Shown here: positions 43,186 to 45,945 of the stretch, piece after piece
Layout: every line of letters starts with the position of its first letter
Numbering within the stretch: the stretch's first letter is position 1
Virus record (IMG/VR): IMGVR_UViG_3300036766_000522
Coordinates: 1 to 45,945 of that record
DNA: 45,945 nucleotides
Source: a virus
Direction: 5' to 3' (one strand)
Translations under genes and position numbers: made by a program
The notes under the pieces: generated by a model
Told to the model about the DNA's origin: nothing
Databases searched by the model: none
The model's input: the letters and a program-made list of their open reading frames with translations, nothing else

Positions 43186-45945
43186 CAGAAAGCCCTCTTC
43201 GTGAGCGGAATCGTGTTCGGATCGAGGTCCGTGCGAACGTTGTCGTTGAGCAGCGGGTGCCCCTCGATGCGGTAGAGATCCGCAGCCGAGTACCCCTCAG
43301 ACGAACCGTTTGTTCCGATGAGGGCAAGGCCCGGATTGGGGGAGGTGTTCGTCAAGCGAGAAGCTGAGGTCACGATGAGCAACATCAGCTCGTCGCCTGC
43401 CGAGACCTCAGTGGCACCGATAGTCGTGACCGTGTTCCGCACAAGACACGCCAGGGCAGAGAGAACGTTCGTGTGCCCCGTAGAAGAAGCCAGCAAATCC
43501 GAAACCCCGATGATCTCTCCACCTGGGTAACGTCCCGAAGCCGCGAAAGCCGACCCCCCTCGGAACGTACGGTAGTTCACGAGAAGCGAGTAGTTGCCCT
43601 GCTCTCCATCCACATGGACGAGAATGTTACCAGGCACTCCCATCGCAAACGAGGCACTGTCCACGATCGCTTCCGTCTGTTCGAGGGAAGACGAGACCGC
43701 AAGGCTGGCAAGAAACCCGTCGTACGAAGTGAAACTGTGCCGGAAAGGCGAAGGGGTAGAGAACGATCCCCCTCGGAAGTCCTTGTCTCGAAGGAGCGCT
43801 CCCAACGGTAGCCGTTCCGTACACCCAAGAAGTTCCGTACCCACTTCGACGACCGCATTGTCTCCCGTGAAATCGCTTGTGAGGGTTCGAGGCCGAGCCG
43901 CCACCGGACTCGGGGGCGGAAATGCCGCGGGATCTTCGTAACCAGGCGTTCGGATATCGTACGTGGGAGACGTTTGGGGATCTCCAGAGATACGGCCCGT
44001 TCCTAGCGACGTCGTGAAGAAGGTCGAAGCTAGCACTTCGAGTACCTTCTGGTTCGGTCGCGTGAGCGCGTTCGGATTCAACTGCGTCGTAGCAATCTGG
44101 AACGCAGTCCCTGATGCAAGCGGGCCAACCGTCTGCTGGATGTCGATGTAGTTCGTCTGCGAACCCCAAGCGTCGCCTTGATAGGGAGTACGCGAGTAGT
44201 TCACGACAACTGCATCCGAGGCCGTCAACGGCCCCGGCAAGATGCTGACAGGTCCCGCAATCTTGTTGTTGGTGCCAGCCGGAGTGACGTTGTTAGAACG
44301 AACAGGGTTGTTCGCTTGAGCCACCGCACGCTCTCGGGTGAGAACCAGCCGGAAATCCTGCGTCACATCGAACGAACCTCGGTCGAAACCAAAAAGATTG
44401 GCCTCGATGACGAAATTGCCAACCGCGAAAGATGCGATAGGGGTCGGCGACTTCGTGATGTCGATGCAATCTGCGTTGAGGATGAACGTCGAGTCGCCAT
44501 CAGCGTCGATCTCGATCCAGAACGTCGAACCCGCAACGTTCTGACGAAGAAGATTTGTCGCATGTCCTGCAACGAACGCCCGTGTGGACGAATTGTAAGA
44601 CGACCCGTTCGTGTAGAAATCCGTGGCCTCATAGACCGCGAAAAGCCTGGCAGTGCCGTAGAACGGCGGCAATTCGAGGCCTTGACGGTTGAGCCCCCGA
44701 GTGTCTGTGAACTTCCGCAGACCAGCAAGCGTCTTCCCCGATCCTACATCGATCCAGGAGGTGTTGTAGCCAGCCGGACCCGGAATCGGGTTATTGTTGA
44801 ACGTCGAAAGAGTCGAGAAGGTATCGATCCCACTCGTGTATGCAACGTAGTTCTGATCCCCAGCAGCAAAAGGACCCGCGCCCTTTGCCGAAAGGCTCAT
44901 GTAGTTGATACCCTCGAAGAACGGCGATGTGTCTTGCCAAAGAATAGGGATGTGGAGTTCGCCCCAACCAGGCACGAGATCACGAGGCAGTGTGACGTAG
45001 ATGTTCTTGCGAGCGGCCGTTGGATCCGTCGTTCCAGAAAAAAGGCCGAGAGGATCGGTCGTGGTCCACTTGGGGGTCACGCCATCCGCTTTGAGCAGCG
45101 GCATCACAGCTTGCGTATGCGAAATCGTATATGTCCAAGTACTCAGACCAGACGAGGGGATGGCTCGATCCAGAACAAGCTTCTCGTTGTCACCAAGGGG
45201 TGCAACCGTCTGGACAAAGTAGTGCCCCGGCTGCGGACCCCCTGTAGCGATCAGCACATCCCCGACCAGAACTCCATTCCCTGGGAAGTTCATCGTGAGA
45301 TCGGTGACCGTCGTTGAGCCATCCGAAGTCATGTTGGACCCGTTGACGACGGGCGCGTTCGCGTTGGCCTGAGTTCCATCGATCGCTCGGAACTCCGTCG
45401 GCCATTCGAGACGCCGGAACGGGGTGAAAGCGATCGTCTTCGAACCCAGATCCGCGTAGCACTCTGCCGTAACCGGAAGGATGCCCTTGTAGGTGGTGTT
45501 GCGGAACTTCGACCACAACGGAGCCCAACTGACGTGCATCGGCAAGTACTGCTGAGGCACACCGGTCGGACGAACAAGCATGTCTACCGACGGACTGAGG
45601 AACGCCGCCGAGTGTAGAGAGTCCGGCCGACGAGCTACCCCACGGCCAGGGCCATACTGTACGTAAGCCGTGATGTAGAGCTGTTGCGTCGTAGCCGCAG
45701 GGAACCCAGCATTGAGAGTGATGACGAGATCATCACTCGATGTCGGGTTCGCGGGCGTGATCGTATACGCGGAAGTCGGAAGCGGATCGATCTGGCCGTC
45801 AATACGAAGGATGACGCTATGCGGGCCATCATGAATAAACCGCACTTGGTCAGCATCGCCCCCAGGGAGTCCTCCCTTGAATTGGGAGACCGGGATGTTG
45901 AACACGTCACCGGAGTTGAATTGAGCCCCGACAGACTGTGTTGTC
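43185..45945 (-). CDS. Large beta-rich virion structural protein, partial at right edge
   Basis: At least 919 codons. A GTG at 45905 could be read as a start, but the frame stays open to the window end with sequence of the same character, so the true start is probably outside. The protein is rich in Thr, Ser, Asn, Gly and beta strands, with repeated Ig-like or jelly-roll phrases (SAYTITPANPTSSDDLVITL, VTDLTMNFPGNGVLVGDVLI). It has few cysteines and no catalytic motif. Likely roles are baseplate, tail fibre or large capsid-surface protein. The next genes downstream are membrane proteins. Confidence 0.75.
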   Translation of the reverse strand, partial: TTQSVGAQFNSGDVFNIPVSQFKGGLPGGDADQVRFIHDGPHSVILRIDGQIDPLPTSAYTITPANPTSSDDLVITLNAGFPAATTQQLYITAYVQYGPGRGVARRPDSLHSAAFLSPSVDMLVRPTGVPQQYLPMHVSWAPLWSKFRNTTYKGILPVTAECYADLGSKTIAFTPFRRLEWPTEFRAIDGTQANANAPVVNGSNMTSDGSTTVTDLTMNFPGNGVLVGDVLIATGGPQPGHYFVQTVAPLGDNEKLVLDRAIPSSGLSTWTYTISHTQAVMPLLKADGVTPKWTTTDPLGLFSGTTDPTAARKNIYVTLPRDLVPGWGELHIPILWQDTSPFFEGINYMSLSAKGAGPFAAGDQNYVAYTSGIDTFSTLSTFNNNPIPGPAGYNTSWIDVGSGKTLAGLRKFTDTRGLNRQGLELPPFYGTARLFAVYEATDFYTNGSSYNSSTRAFVAGHATNLLRQNVAGSTFWIEIDADGDSTFILNADCIDITKSPTPIASFAVGNFVIEANLFGFDRGSFDVTQDFRLVLTRERAVAQANNPVRSNNVTPAGTNNKIAGPVSILPGPLTASDAVVVNYSRTPYQGDAWGSQTNYIDIQQTVGPLASGTAFQIATTQLNPNALTRPNQKVLEVLASTFFTTSLGTGRISGDPQTSPTYDIRTPGYEDPAAFPPPSPVAARPRTLTSDFTGDNAVVEVGTELLGCTERLPLGALLRDKDFRGGSFSTPSPFRHSFTSYDGFLASLAVSSSLEQTEAIVDSASFAMGVPGNILVHVDGEQGNYSLLVNYRTFRGGSAFAASGRYPGGEIIGVSDLLASSTGHTNVLSALACLVRNTVTTIGATEVSAGDELMLLIVTSASRLTNTSPNPGLALIGTNGSSEGYSAADLYRIEGHPLLNDNVRTDLDPNTIPLTKRAF

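Overview
The window is part of the genome of a large tailed bacteriophage with a contractile tail (myovirus type), possibly a jumbo or huge phage. The evidence is a single-direction late operon that holds a terminase large subunit, portal, candidate head protease, HK97-fold capsid protein and very large tail sheath. These are joined by outsized structural proteins (1416, 1363, 906+ and 758 residues) and many small uncharacterised genes. No rRNA, tRNA, CRISPR array or clear bacterial housekeeping gene is visible. The bases are moderately GC-rich. The host cannot be named from this sequence.

Every gene I accept is on the minus strand, so transcription runs from high to low coordinates. In that order: a structural protein that enters from the right edge (43185-45945); small genes with two membrane proteins that could belong to a lysis module (41943-43185); small zinc-binding and hypothetical genes (40978-41941); a BACON/Ig-like protein (40019-40918); a low-complexity protein and a protein with a triplicated cysteine module (35702-39740). 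The packaging block follows: AT-hook protein (candidate small terminase), large terminase, three tandem paralogues and portal (28419-35282). Next come a giant repeat protein (24297-28388), small genes, the candidate head protease, a polyglutamine protein in the scaffold position, a candidate decoration protein and the major capsid protein (17537-22086). Past a strong terminator lie a LAGLIDADG endonuclease, neck/tail candidates, a Dps-like ferritin, an actin-like ATPase and the tail sheath (6778-17425). A second strong terminator precedes a UvrD-like helicase, an ADP-ribosylglycohydrolase and small genes (1-6631).

The order terminase, portal, protease, scaffold, decoration, capsid, neck, sheath is the usual morphogenesis order. 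Unusual accessory genes are inserted in it: a ferroxidase-type Dps, an actin fold, an ADP-ribosyl hydrolase and a homing endonuclease. Genes are packed with ATGA/GTGA overlaps, which suggests translational coupling. Two genes have hairpins over or next to their ribosome-binding sites, which may set expression level inside the polycistron.

The observations most worth following are the triplicated CxxC module (35702-37978), the three tandem paralogues (30715-32291), the complete Dps ferroxidase residue set, the actin-like protein lacking its usual phosphate-2 aspartate, the repeat-expanded sheath, a recurring RVxARFL motif near the start of otherwise unrelated proteins, and the alternative hairpins before the BACON gene. 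All functional calls rest on motif recognition by eye; no database search was run.
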